Shown: positions 26,786-36,656, numbered from the stretch's first letter. The stretch: DNA of 64,000 bases from Rhodococcus sp. OK519 (GCF_003051005.1 NZ_QAOW01000001.1:124001-188000), one strand, 5' to 3'. Program-made: numbers and translations. The notes: generated by a model not told the origin, from the letters alone.

Positions 26786-26861
26786 GTCGGGACGGTGAGA
26801 CCGGGAACCATCGACACCCCTGGTCGTCCGTCGCGGGCACCGAGCCTGGCCGGAAGCGTAA

Positions 26862-28550
<1,689 letters not shown>

Positions 28551-28586
28551 TCTGACGATCGGAAAGCCTGAGCTCAGGTAAGACGC

Positions 28587-28623
28587 AGAAGCCCGGGACA
28601 CCTTCACGGTGTCCCGGGCTTCT
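28587..28623 (+). terminator. strong terminator hairpin after groEL2
   Basis: A perfect 16-bp stem (28587-28602 with 28608-28623, starting AGAAGCCCGGGACACC), loop TTCAC. It also lies just beyond the 3' end of the convergent PspC gene. Confidence 0.85.
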
Positions 28624-28635
28624 CGCATTTGTGCG

Positions 28636-28836
28636 TCACTCGCTGGGCATGATCATCCATGCCGCGAGGTAGATCAGCGCGACGGTGCCGAACGAGAGGA
28701 ACGCTCCGAGGACGGCGGCGACCCGGACGAGGTTGGCGTCGATGCCGAAGTAGTCGGCGATGCCGCCGCACACGCCGGAGAGCATGCGCTGGCTGCCGGA
28801 GCGGACGAACGGGCGGGGCGATTCGCTGTAGGTCAT
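28636..28836 (-). CDS. PspC-domain small membrane protein
   Basis: 66 residues from ATG 28836. The PspC core is RMLSGVCGGIADYFGIDANLVRVAAVL followed by the single transmembrane helix GTVALIYLAAWMIMPSE. Such proteins are minimal PspC modules of actinobacteria, linked to envelope stress, but no psp genes are nearby. Upstream, 28837-29081 (245 bases) shows no gene. Confidence 0.85.
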   Translation of the reverse strand: MTYSESPRPFVRSGSQRMLSGVCGGIADYFGIDANLVRVAAVLGAFLSFGTVALIYLAAWMIMPSE

Positions 28837-29081
28837 GACATCGAGTCTGGTGCGCGTCGGGTCGCGAAACCATCGGGATTCCCCCGGATCTGCACCCTGA
28901 TCTTCCGTCTCGGGGTGGTGTCGCGCGGTCCGTCGGCGCCACACACCTTCTGCCAGGGTCACACACGCTTTGCGCACCGAATCGGTGTGTGATGCGGACA
29001 AAGAATGTGTGACGCCGCAGCGTGAGCGGTGAGAGCGCCGAATGCCGGGTCCGACGCACCGCCGGGGCATAGGCTCGAACC

Positions 29082-29918
29082 GTGGTGGAGACCGTGCCGA
29101 TCCAGATGCCCGACGGGACGACGACGCCGGTCCGGCTGTTCCCGGGCCCCGAGGGCGCGCCCGTCGTGGTGATCGTGCCGGGCTTGGGGATCCCGGCCGC
29201 CTTCTACGACAGGTTCGCCAATTCGATTGTCGAGCACGGCTTCTGCGCGGCCACGTGCGAGCTTCGCGGGCAGGGGGACAGTCGCCCGCGGCCCAGCGCG
29301 TCGAGCACGTTCGGGTATCAGGAACTGGTGTCGGTGGACCTGCCGGCGATGTTCGAGGTAGTCCGGGAACGGTTCGACGACAGCACGCCGTTCCTGCTGG
29401 GGCACAGCATGGGTGGGCAACTCGGGGTGATGTACGCATCCCGGATCCGCGGGCGGCTGGGCGGGCTGATTCTGGTGGCGTCCGGTTCGCCCTACTACCG
29501 AGGTTTTCCCGGAACCCGCTCTCCGGGTGTGCTGCTGGGGTCGGCGGCCATGTCGATCACCGCGAGCGTGGCCGGGTTCTGGCCGGGTGACCGGTTGGAC
29601 GTGGGCGGTTTCGGTCGGCAGTCGCGGGTGTTGATCTCGGACTGGTCGCGCTTTGCGCGCAGCGGACGCATCGAGCCCGCGGGCGCGGACATCGACTACG
29701 AGGAGCGGATCGGACGCCTGAAGCTGCCGGTGCTGTCGATTTCGATCGAGGGCGACGACCTGGCCCCGCGTAGTGCATCGGTCAACCTGTTGGACAAATT
29801 GTCGGGTTCGGATGTGACCGTGTGGCACCAGCCCGAACCGTTGGGGCACAACGGGTGGATCAGCACCCCGGACACCACGGTGGACCGGATAGCGGAGTGG
29901 ATCCGCGACCACAGTTGA
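29082..29918 (+). CDS. alpha/beta-hydrolase (serine hydrolase)
   Basis: 278 residues from GTG 29082. Features: VVVIVPGLGIPAAFYDRFAN (oxyanion-hole strand), ELRGQGDSRPR, nucleophile elbow LLGHSMGGQLGVM (GxSxG), catalytic Asp probably in SISIEGDDLAPR and His in EPLGHNGWIS. Lysophospholipase/esterase-like; the acyl substrate is unknown. It is followed by the 46-residue small gene 125 bases downstream, without an intervening terminator that I can see. Confidence 0.85.
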   Translation: MVETVPIQMPDGTTTPVRLFPGPEGAPVVVIVPGLGIPAAFYDRFANSIVEHGFCAATCELRGQGDSRPRPSASSTFGYQELVSVDLPAMFEVVRERFDDSTPFLLGHSMGGQLGVMYASRIRGRLGGLILVASGSPYYRGFPGTRSPGVLLGSAAMSITASVAGFWPGDRLDVGGFGRQSRVLISDWSRFARSGRIEPAGADIDYEERIGRLKLPVLSISIEGDDLAPRSASVNLLDKLSGSDVTVWHQPEPLGHNGWISTPDTTVDRIAEWIRDHS

Positions 29919-30043
29919 GTTCACCCCCGATTTTCATCCCGTGTTAATACGTCAATCCGGTGCATTCCTGTATCCGCGCCGTTATATTGACCGCAGCGCT
30001 TCGCACTGGGGCGTACCACCACACAGCAATTGCAGGAGTCCTC

Positions 30044-30184
30044 ATGGGTTCGTCTGAGATCATCACCTTCCTCGATGCCATCAAGTCCCTCGTGACCGCG
30101 CTCAACAACCTCAGCTCGGGCAGCGCCGGCGGCGGAGCTTCGGGCTCGCTCGACACCGGCTCGCTCAGCTCGCTCAGCGGCTAG
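30044..30184 (+). CDS. 46-residue signal-less small protein, candidate mycomembrane peptide
   Basis: ATG 30044 is preceded by AGGAG (30034-30038) five bases upstream. The first 23 residues (SSEIITFLDAIKSLVTALN) are an amphipathic helix; the second half is a Ser/Gly-rich tail ending SLSSLSG. No Cys, no signal peptide, and a strong terminator follows at once, so this is a complete transcription-unit end. Size, composition and closeness to groEL2 recall the PorA/PorH porins of Corynebacterium, which are exported without signal peptides and O-mycoloylated on Ser. The functional link is inference. Confidence 0.7.
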   Translation: MGSSEIITFLDAIKSLVTALNNLSSGSAGGGASGSLDTGSLSSLSG

Positions 30185-30198
30185 TCCACACAGCTTCG

Positions 30199-30235
30199 AA
30201 GGCGGCGTCGGTGCAGATTGCACCGACGCCGCCTT
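30199..30235 (+). terminator. terminator after the 46-residue gene
   Basis: A perfect 16-bp stem (AAGGCGGCGTCGGTGC, 30199-30214, pairing with 30220-30235), loop AGATT, then TTG; T-rich trailing bases within the stem end (CCTTTTG). Confidence 0.88.
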
Positions 30236-30257
30236 TTGTTGGTTCCGGGAGCCCGGT

Positions 30258-30635
30258 TCAGATGTTCAGCGACGCCGCGAGTGTCGGCCACGACTTCGCC
30301 AGCTCCTCGCGCCAGTACGTCCACGCGTGCACACCCACCGGGTTGTAGACGATGGTGGCCGGGATGCCGACCGCGCGCAGCCGGTCGTCGAGCCGGCGGG
30401 TACAGAAGTTGGCGCCGGCCTCCACCGGCCCGCCCCGCACCACGTGCGCGACGAGGTCGGGGTTGTCGAGGGTCTCGTGCGGGCCGGGCACTCCGGTGCC
30501 GGTAGAGACGTACAGCGCGGTGCCGCGCAGCTTCTCGGCGCCCAGGAGGACGTCGTGCTCGGCCCACTTCTGGTCGTCGAACCGTCCCCACATGTTCTCG
30601 ATGCCGCCGCGTTCGATGGTCACGGTCGACGCCAT
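30258..30635 (-). pseudogene. C-terminal remnant of a mycolyltransferase (antigen 85-like)
   Basis: The frame encodes about 125 residues matching the C-terminal third of corynomycolyl/mycolyltransferases: RGGIENMWGRFDDQKWAEHD, LRGTALYVSTGTGVPGPHE, ANFCTRRLDDRLRAVGIPAT and VGVHAWTYWREELAKSWP, which carries the catalytic His. The signal peptide, GxSxG nucleophile and N-terminal two-thirds are missing; ATG 30635 has no convincing ribosome-binding site and the upstream sequence is the end of the peptidase gene. It is a truncated relic, probably left by the event that placed the peptidase here. Confidence 0.75.
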
Positions 30636-30675
30636 CTGCGCCTGGCCCAGGGGAGGCCGAAACGCCGTCGGGAGC

Positions 30676-32721
30676 TCATCGGGCGAGCTTGTCCCACAGG
30701 AATGTGTAGGTGAGCGCCGACTTGAACGCGGCCTGCGCGTTGTCCGCGGCGCCGCCGTGCCCACCCTCGATGTTCTCGTAGTAGTGGACGTCGTGGCCCT
30801 CGGCCTCGAGCCGGGCGGCCATCTTGCGGGCGTGTCCGGGGTGGACGCGGTCGTCGCGGGTGGAGGTGGCGATGAGGATCGGCGGATATACCGCTGTGGC
30901 GCTGGTGTTCTGGTACGGCGAGTACTCGGAGATGAACGCCCAGTCGTCGGCGTTGTCGGGGTCGCCGTACTCGGCCATCCACGACGCACCCGCGAGCAGC
31001 AGGTGGTAGCGCTTCATGTCGAGCAGCGGCACCTGGCAGACGACGGCGCCGAACAACTCCGGGTATTTGGTGAGCATGATGCCCATCAGCAGGCCGCCGT
31101 TGCTGCCGCCCTGCGCGCCCAGCTGCTCGGGCGTGGTGATGCCGCGGGCGACGAGATCGCGGGCTACCGCCGCGAAGTCCTCGTGCACCTTGTGCCGGCC
31201 GTCGCGCACAGCCTGGGTGTGCCATTGCGGTCCGTACTCGCCGCCGCCGCGGATGTTGGCGACCACGTAGGTGCCGCCGCGCTGCAGCCATGCGGTGCCG
31301 TTGATGCCGCTGTAGCCGGGCGTCATCGAGTTCTCGAAGCCGCCGTAGCCGTACAGCAGCGTCGGACCCGCGGGTGCGCCCTCGCGCCGCACCACGAAGT
31401 AGGGGATGCGGGTGCCGTCGGCGGATTCGGCGAAGTGCTGTGCGACGGCCAGTCCTGCGGTGTCGAAGAACGCGGGCGCCGACTTGAGCGCCTCGAGCGG
31501 TCCGCCGACGGTGCCCGAGAACAACGTCGCGGGGGTGAGGTAGCCGCTGGAGTTGAGGAAGAAGTCGTCGCTCTCGCGGGGATCGGTGTCGATGATCTCG
31601 GTCGAGGTCAGCTCCGGAAGCCCGTCCAGCGGTGTTGTCTCCCAGCCGTTCTTGCCCGGCGTGAGGACGTGGACGTGGGACTGGACGTCGGAGAGCGTCA
31701 CCATCAGCAGGTGGTTCCGGGTCCACGAGTACTGCTCGAGCGACGTGTGCTCGTCGGGCTCGAACAGCACGGTGAGTTCGCGGGAGCCGGCGAGGAAGTC
31801 GTCGTACTTCGCGGCCAGCAACGACCCGGCGGGGTAGGTCGTGTCGCCGACGGTCCACGGGGAGCGCGGGCGCACCAGCAGCCACTCCCGGTAGGCGGAG
31901 ATGCGGGCGTCCTCCGGGGTGTCGATGCGGACCAGTGTGTCGTCGCCGAGGAGCTGGAAGCGCTGCGAGGTGTAGAAGTCGACGGCGCGCTCGACGAAGC
32001 TGCGCTCGAATCCGGGGGTGCTGTCGTGCCACGCGGAGATCGCGACGTCGGTCTGCTCACCCTCGAACACCGTGACGGCGTCGGCCAGCGGGGTGCCGCG
32101 GCGCCACCGCTTCGCCAGACGCGGGTAGCCGGAGTCGGTGAGCGTGCCGTCGCCGAAATCGGTTCCGACGAAGACGCTCTCGGAGTCGATCCAGCCGATG
32201 TCGGTCTTGGCCTCCTCGATGCGGAAGCCGTCGCCAGAGTCCTTGAATGTCAATGACTCGAGATCGAATTCGCGCGCCACGACGGCGTCGGCGCCGCCGC
32301 GGGACAGGCTGATCAGCGCCAAGTCCTGCTCGGGGCGCAGCACCTGCGCTCCCGACCACACCCAGTTCTCGCCCTCGCGGTCGGCGAGTTCGTCGACGTC
32401 GACGAGGATCTCCCACTCGGGGGTGTCGCGGCGGAACTGGTCCATCGTGGTCCGCCGCCACAGCCCGCGCACGTGGTCGGCGTCGCGCCAGAAGTTGTAG
32501 AGGTACTCGCCGCGGCGGCGCGAGTACGGAATGCGCGCGTCGGTGTCGAGGATCGCGCGCACCTTCGACTCCAACTGCTCGAACGCGGTGGTGCCGGCAA
32601 ACTCCGCGACCGTCTTGTCGTTGTGCTCACGGACCCAGGCGAGCGCGTCGTCGCCGGTGACGTCCTCGAGCCACAGATTCGGATCATCGGACGGGCTGGA
32701 GGTGACCGGATGCTTCGTCAT
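30676..32721 (-). CDS. prolyl oligopeptidase family serine peptidase (S9A)
   Basis: 681 residues from ATG 32721. The N-terminal beta-propeller begins DDPNLWLEDVTGDDALAWV, typical of S9A. The C-terminal hydrolase domain has the nucleophile in LGAQGGSNGGLLMG (GGSNGG), Asp near STRDDRVHPGHA and His in IEGGHGGAADN, a complete triad. Cleaves short peptides after Pro, probably in the cytosol since no signal is present. The start region overlaps the 3' end of the Lrp/AsnC gene by 38 bases on the same strand, so the two are co-transcribed. Confidence 0.92.
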   Translation of the reverse strand: MTKHPVTSSPSDDPNLWLEDVTGDDALAWVREHNDKTVAEFAGTTAFEQLESKVRAILDTDARIPYSRRRGEYLYNFWRDADHVRGLWRRTTMDQFRRDTPEWEILVDVDELADREGENWVWSGAQVLRPEQDLALISLSRGGADAVVAREFDLESLTFKDSGDGFRIEEAKTDIGWIDSESVFVGTDFGDGTLTDSGYPRLAKRWRRGTPLADAVTVFEGEQTDVAISAWHDSTPGFERSFVERAVDFYTSQRFQLLGDDTLVRIDTPEDARISAYREWLLVRPRSPWTVGDTTYPAGSLLAAKYDDFLAGSRELTVLFEPDEHTSLEQYSWTRNHLLMVTLSDVQSHVHVLTPGKNGWETTPLDGLPELTSTEIIDTDPRESDDFFLNSSGYLTPATLFSGTVGGPLEALKSAPAFFDTAGLAVAQHFAESADGTRIPYFVVRREGAPAGPTLLYGYGGFENSMTPGYSGINGTAWLQRGGTYVVANIRGGGEYGPQWHTQAVRDGRHKVHEDFAAVARDLVARGITTPEQLGAQGGSNGGLLMGIMLTKYPELFGAVVCQVPLLDMKRYHLLLAGASWMAEYGDPDNADDWAFISEYSPYQNTSATAVYPPILIATSTRDDRVHPGHARKMAARLEAEGHDVHYYENIEGGHGGAADNAQAAFKSALTYTFLWDKLAR

Positions 32722-33694
32722 AGGGACATTGTTGCCCGCCGCCGCTGGGCTGGGGCCATTGGTGCCGGTCGAAATCGGTGGCGAGCACAAAGTCGACGTT
32801 CACGATGGTGTTCAGTTGTTCGCCGAGCCGGTCGGCCGCGGTGCGGGCGGCGGCGATGTCCCGGTACGCGCCGACGGCAACGGCCGCTCTGCGGCCGGAC
32901 AGCGTGTAGCACGTCCCGATCTCGGGGAAGCCGTGCAACTGACCGAACTTCGACGGCTCGACGGCCGCCGCGGCGCCTGATTTGATGCCGAAAATGGCGG
33001 TGACGGGCAGGCCGAGCGCTCCGGAGTCGACCAGCGTGGTGTAGCCGCGGATCACGCCGCGCTCCTGGAGCACCTGGAGGCGCTTGTGAACCGTGGACTT
33101 GGAGAGGTGCGTCTTCTTGGCCAGGGAATCGAGCGAGGCGCGTCCGTCCATCATGAGGACGTCGATCATGACTCGGTCCGTGTCCCGCAGCGCCGGGGCC
33201 GCCGAGGAGTCGGGTGACCAGACGGCGTCGCCGAACCGGGTCTTCAGGACGAAGTCGATGTTGACCCGGGCACCCAGGTCTTCCCTGAGCCGGATGGCCA
33301 TGGACTCCGCTGCGTCCGGGCTGGTAAACCGGCCCACCGCAATGTTCGGACGATCGCCCGACATGGTGAAGCTCGCAGTGATCTCCGGCAGGCGGCGCAG
33401 CCTGTCGGCAATCGATCGCCTCGCGGGTGCCTGCACCCGCGGTTTGATGCTGAACAGGGCGGTAGTGGGATGTCCGAGCGCTCCAGGGTCGACCACGACG
33501 GTGTAGCGACGGATCACGCCGCGCTGCTCCAGCGCCGCGAGGCGCCGGCACACGGTGGTGCCCGAGACTCCGACCTGGGCTGCGAGGGTGGTGAACGGGA
33601 CACGACCGTTCTGCACGAGGGCGTCAATCAGGAAGCGATCCACAGCACTCAGTGGCTCTCGGTGTGACGACGAGACGACCGATGCTCTCCCCAT
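32684..33694 (-). CDS. Lrp/AsnC regulator with two tandem HTH-RAM units
   Basis: 336 residues, twice the usual Lrp length. Unit 1 has HTH LSAVDRFLIDALVQNGRVPF, TLAAQVGVSGTTVCRRLAAL; unit 2 has LRDTDRVMIDVLMMDGRASL, LAKKTHLSKSTVHKRLQVL. Each is followed by RGVIRxYTxxVDxGALG and a RAM-like ligand domain. Duplicated Lrp proteins of this layout occur in actinobacteria and may bind DNA as pseudo-tetramers. The overlap with the downstream peptidase gene suggests it controls peptide or amino-acid use. The last 30 residues are unlike Lrp and encoded in the overlap. Confidence 0.88.
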   Translation of the reverse strand: MGRASVVSSSHREPLSAVDRFLIDALVQNGRVPFTTLAAQVGVSGTTVCRRLAALEQRGVIRRYTVVVDPGALGHPTTALFSIKPRVQAPARRSIADRLRRLPEITASFTMSGDRPNIAVGRFTSPDAAESMAIRLREDLGARVNIDFVLKTRFGDAVWSPDSSAAPALRDTDRVMIDVLMMDGRASLDSLAKKTHLSKSTVHKRLQVLQERGVIRGYTTLVDSGALGLPVTAIFGIKSGAAAAVEPSKFGQLHGFPEIGTCYTLSGRRAAVAVGAYRDIAAARTAADRLGEQLNTIVNVDFVLATDFDRHQWPQPSGGGQQCPYDEASGHLQPVR

Positions 33695-34455
33695 GCCGCA
33701 TACGGTAGGCCGACTGGGCGTCTGTGTTCGGGTGTTTGATCAGAATTGCCGACTGATTGGACGTTCAACCTTTCACGACAGAACGTCACGGCCGGCGGCC
33801 CTCCTACCCCATACCGGACCGCCTGTTTGCGGGTGGCCAGGCGGGAGTGCGTCGCCGCAAGGTCGCGCCGCGGGGCGCGCCCGTCTGCCGGAATCCGTGC
33901 GGTGCTTGCCTTTCTGATCGAGCCACACGCTGATAGTTCCAGCCTCACCGCGGCGAGGCGAACACTGTGGTCGGAGGAGAGTCCGGGAGGGAGAAACCAC
34001 CCTTCCGGCCGGTATCAGTGGGCAGCCACGCCGTAACCGATACGAGATTCACTCGCTACCGCCGGTCGTTTGTTGCGCAACCAGTCGGATGGTTTGCGCC
34101 GCTTTCGTGACCATCCGATCCGCTAGGCCGGGGTGGACAATCTGTCATTCGAGCGGGTTCGGCGGAGACGAACTGTCGTCTGACACGCGTACTGCGTTCA
34201 TCCTTGTCGTTTTCGAAACGATTGCTGGGACGGCGGGATTTGTGGGGCTAGCGTGTGTCGCACTCCACATGGAGATCACGAAACAGTCTCTCGAAGAACA
34301 GATTTGGTCGATGTCGTGACCTAGTCGGCTATCGACCGAATACCCCTACCCGAGTGGAGGAACCGTTGACTCGGCTGGAGGCGACCAGAAGTTGGAAACC
34401 TCCGAGAGTCGGCGACGTCAAGGATCGATCACCAACCCACAATGAAGGAGATCGC
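33695..34455. other. intergenic region with a hairpin, no gene recognised
   Basis: About 760 bases between the divergent Lrp gene and the secreted-protein gene. No frame has both a start signal and protein-like content. A 9-bp hairpin with one G-T pair (CCGGGAGGG at 33983-33991 with CCCTTCCGG at 34000-34008) lies inside a purine-rich stretch (GGAGGAGAGTCCGGGAGGG) that could be part of a structured RNA, but it matches no riboswitch consensus I know. AAGGAG before ATG 34456 belongs to the next gene. Confidence 0.35.
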
Positions 34456-35181
34456 ATGTCCAAGATCAACCGGAAGCTGCCCATCGCACTCTGCGCCGTG
34501 GCGGCATCCGCCGGAATCGCTCTGAGCGTCGCCCCCGCAGCGTCGGCGACCATCGGATCGACCTATACGACGTTCTCCATCTCTTGCAACGGCACCGCCG
34601 TGGGGATCTCGCAGAATCAGGCCCAGACCTACGGAGCGACGGTCAACCATCAGCTGTCGGGTTCCAACCAGTCGTTCGCGACCACCTTCGACGCGCAGAC
34701 CGTGCCCACCACGGCCTTCGGCTACACGGTGACCGGCCTCTCGAGCGTCAAGATCCGCGTCCAGATCGACGGCAGCACGTACGTGTCGCACTCCTTGTCG
34801 GGTGGATCGGGCTACACCGGAACCGCCACCGCGACCAAGACGACCAGCAACCCGACAGGGAACGCGATCATCGAGATCTCCATCCCGAACGTTGCCGCGG
34901 GTGCAACCTTCACACCGCCGACTCTGACCGTCATCCAGGGATCCACGGTTGCTCCCAAGTTCTCCACCGGCAACGGCGGAAACGGCACGGCGGCGACTCA
35001 GAATGAGGGGAAGTACGGCTACAACGCCGGGAACTTCTACGCCTTCAACTCGACTGTGACGGGGGTTCCCATCTTCGGGACGGTGACCGCGCCCACCAGT
35101 TGCCTGCCGACCAACGTCCAGTTCCCGGCTGTCAATGCGTTCCCGGTTCTGAACGCCGGCGCGGGAGTCCTGCACTCCTGA
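34456..35181 (+). CDS. secreted beta-rich protein of unknown function (241 aa)
   Basis: AAGGAG at 34445-34450 precedes ATG 34456. Signal peptide is residues 1-34: KINRKLP then IALCAVAASAGIALSVAP and cleavage ASA-TI. The mature domain is Thr/Ser/Gly-rich with many alternating hydrophobic strands (YTTFSISCNGTAVG, FGYTVTGLSSVKIRVQID) and only two Cys (SISCNG, PTSCLP) that could close the domain. No anchor. It resembles the exported protein at 0.2 kb in style but not clearly in sequence. It is monocistronic with its own terminator, within the small-protein region. Confidence 0.75.
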   Translation: MSKINRKLPIALCAVAASAGIALSVAPAASATIGSTYTTFSISCNGTAVGISQNQAQTYGATVNHQLSGSNQSFATTFDAQTVPTTAFGYTVTGLSSVKIRVQIDGSTYVSHSLSGGSGYTGTATATKTTSNPTGNAIIEISIPNVAAGATFTPPTLTVIQGSTVAPKFSTGNGGNGTAATQNEGKYGYNAGNFYAFNSTVTGVPIFGTVTAPTSCLPTNVQFPAVNAFPVLNAGAGVLHS

Positions 35182-35225
35182 GCCGGCGCGGGCTGATCCC
35201 TAGCGGGTAGGCATGACGGGGTGCG

Positions 35226-35253
35226 GGTGCGGGCGCAGATCCGCGCCCGCACC
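35226..35253 (+). terminator. terminator hairpin after the secreted-protein gene
   Basis: An 11-bp stem GGTGCGGGCGC (35226-35236) with 35243-35253, loop AGATCC; outer bases (ACGGGGTGC / GCACCCCGT) allow an alternative pairing. Confidence 0.7.
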
Positions 35254-35914
35254 CCGTCGGTGTCTCGCTCAACGATGTTGCGACGCCCTCCAATGTGAGT
35301 GTCGGAATCCTGGGCCGGTGACCGCCGTGTGTGGTAGGTCTTGGCGAGCCGATCGGCGGGCAGCGCACTTGGACGTCATCGTCGGACATACGTTCCCGTG
35401 AACGATTCTCCAGCGGAGGTGTGTTTCATGTGAGTTTGTTCGATCTTTGCGAAACGCTATCCAAGTGTGACCACCTCCACATAGATTCGTGTCCAGAGTG
35501 TGAGGCTTCGGTGGGTCGAAACTCGTACTGGTGCGGTCGCAGTGGCATCGCAACATGGGGTCGGTTCCGCGATTGGCAACGGCGTGCCGGAGGCGGAGTG
35601 GGAACGAGCAGGGGGTAGGGAACTGGCGGTAGATGCGCTGGAGCGAGAGCCTCGGGCGTTGTTTGCTTGGCCAATCGTCCGGACCGGAACGACCACCATG
35701 TTTTCGGCTGGTCCGTCGGCAATTCAGATGCGGTTTCGGTTGCCCAATGGGGGCTTCCATATTTTCTCCTGAGGTACGTTCTACTGCGTTAGTTCACCAG
35801 GATCTGCGATAGGAAGTTTTCTCCGAATAGTGGCCAATGTACGTTTCGGCTAGTTATGCTTTGTCGGCACTTCAACGCTATGCGCCCTGAGTGTCGTGGC
35901 TGGAGTGGGAGATT
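35254..35914. other. intergenic region upstream of the small-gene cluster
   Basis: About 660 bases with no confident gene. The best candidate is a 62-codon frame from GTG 35430 to 35618 with GGAGG at 35415-35419 and a Cys-rich start (LCETLSKCDHLHIDSCPEC), but its C-terminal part is ordinary GC-biased sequence, so it is left uncalled. The region must hold the promoter of the five-gene cluster. Confidence 0.35.
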
Positions 35915-35940
35915 CGATTTCGAGGGCACCCTCGAAATCG
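35915..35940 (+). promoter_or_regulatory. 26-bp perfect palindrome in the leader of the small-gene cluster
   Basis: CGATTTCGAGGG (35915-35926) and its exact complement (35929-35940) are separated by two bases. It lies 31 bases before the first small-gene ATG and just before its ribosome-binding site. It could be a regulator operator, or a hairpin in the leader RNA. Confidence 0.6.
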
Positions 35941-35971
35941 TGTGAACAATCTAGGAGAGGAGAGTTACACC

Positions 35972-36103
35972 ATGAGCGTTTCGTTCCTGCAGGCGGCGAC
36001 TTCGTTTCTTCAGAATCTGGTCGACGCCGTCTTTACAGGTTCCGTGACACCAGGGTTCGTCGGGTTGTTTGGCTCGTTGGACGATGTCGTCAGCGGTAGT
36101 TGA
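35972..36103 (+). CDS. small protein 1 of the 36-kb cluster (43 aa)
   Basis: AGGAGAGGAG at 35953-35962 precedes ATG 35972. Residues 3-22 (VSFLQAATSFLQNLVDAVFT) form an amphipathic helix, then VTPGFVGLFGSLDD and the tail VVSGS. There is no charged N-terminus, signal or Cys, and only two acidic side chains follow the helix. It is the first of five short genes with 30-80-base gaps, all on the plus strand, ending in one terminator. PorA/PorH-like mycomembrane role is suggested by size, lack of signal and position, not by clear homology. Confidence 0.7.
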   Translation: MSVSFLQAATSFLQNLVDAVFTGSVTPGFVGLFGSLDDVVSGS

Positions 36104-36152
36104 CCTCGCGGCGCCAAAATCCGGTCATTGACGCATCAGTTAGGAGTATGAA

Positions 36153-36269
36153 ATGACGCTCGGTTCACTATCGCCCCTCCTCGGGCAGCTCGGCCCGCTC
36201 GTGGCGGGTCTTCTGTTCGCGCCGTTCGCCTACTCGGTGGATGGAACCTGGGAAATCTCCCCGATCTGA
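36153..36269 (+). CDS. small protein 2 of the 36-kb cluster (38 aa)
   Basis: AGGAG at 36142-36146 is six bases before ATG 36153; the ATG five bases earlier runs into an immediate stop. The peptide is hydrophobic and almost uncharged: SLSPLLGQLGPLVAGLLF then APFAYSVDGTWEISPI. It is long enough for one membrane-spanning or beta-helical segment. The only charges are near the end (Asp, Glu). Function unknown; read with its neighbours as one unit. Confidence 0.65.
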   Translation: MTLGSLSPLLGQLGPLVAGLLFAPFAYSVDGTWEISPI

Positions 36270-36298
36270 CCACTTGACCCACAAGGAGAGGAAATACT

Positions 36299-36511
36299 GT
36301 GAATACAGGTAGCCTCGTCGATCTCCTCACGAGCGTCGACCTCAACCCGCTCTATCTGTTCAGCGTCGGCGAAACGGGCGACGGGCCTCTGCAGGTCCTC
36401 GTCGACTCGCTCTTCGACGTGATCGGTAATGTCATCGCGCTCTGGCCCGCAGGTTCGGCCGTCGTGGATGGCAGCTTGCAGGACGCCCTCGGATCTGTCA
36501 GCGGCGCGTAA
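36299..36511 (+). CDS. small protein 3 of the 36-kb cluster (70 aa)
   Basis: AAGGAG at 36283-36288 precedes GTG 36299. The longest of the group, with three hydrophobic stretches (LVDLLTSVDLNPLYLFSVG, LQVLVDSLFDVIGNVIALW, GSAVVDG) separated by Gly/Asp turns, and the tail LGSVSGA. It is acidic with no Lys, Arg or Cys at all, a strongly biased composition. No signal peptide. Unknown function. Confidence 0.7.
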   Translation: MNTGSLVDLLTSVDLNPLYLFSVGETGDGPLQVLVDSLFDVIGNVIALWPAGSAVVDGSLQDALGSVSGA

Positions 36512-36527
36512 TTCAAAGGAGAATGGA

Positions 36528-36644
36528 ATGGACCTGTCGTTGACCTACAGCTCCGAACTGATCGGCTTCGGATCGATCGACCTGGTGGGAGTCTTCGCTT
36601 CCTACCTCAATGCTCTGTCCCTCGCAGCTCCGCTGCCTGTCTAA
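36528..36644 (+). CDS. small protein 4 of the 36-kb cluster (38 aa)
   Basis: AAGGAG at 36516-36521 is six bases before ATG 36528. Sequence begins MDLSLTYSSELIGFGSIDLV and ends in a hydrophobic Leu/Ala/Pro segment (SYLNALSLAAPLPV). The MDLSL start is the same as I recall for C. glutamicum PorH, but the match is too short to prove homology. No basic residue and no Cys. Confidence 0.68.
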   Translation: MDLSLTYSSELIGFGSIDLVGVFASYLNALSLAAPLPV

Positions 36645-36656
36645 AGGGGAACCGCG

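Noticed and set aside
33940..34060. Riboswitch (cobalamin, glycine, TPP or c-di-AMP) or RNase P RNA in the 33.7-34.4 kb gap
   Set aside because: Short runs recall consensus pieces (GAGGAGAGTCCGGG), but the full set of conserved boxes and pairings is missing for each class.
35430..35618. 62-codon Cys-rich frame with GGAGG upstream (C-x-x-x-H-style start)
   Set aside because: Its second half is composition-biased and there is no repeat, paralogue or terminator in support. Noted in the intergenic entry, not called.
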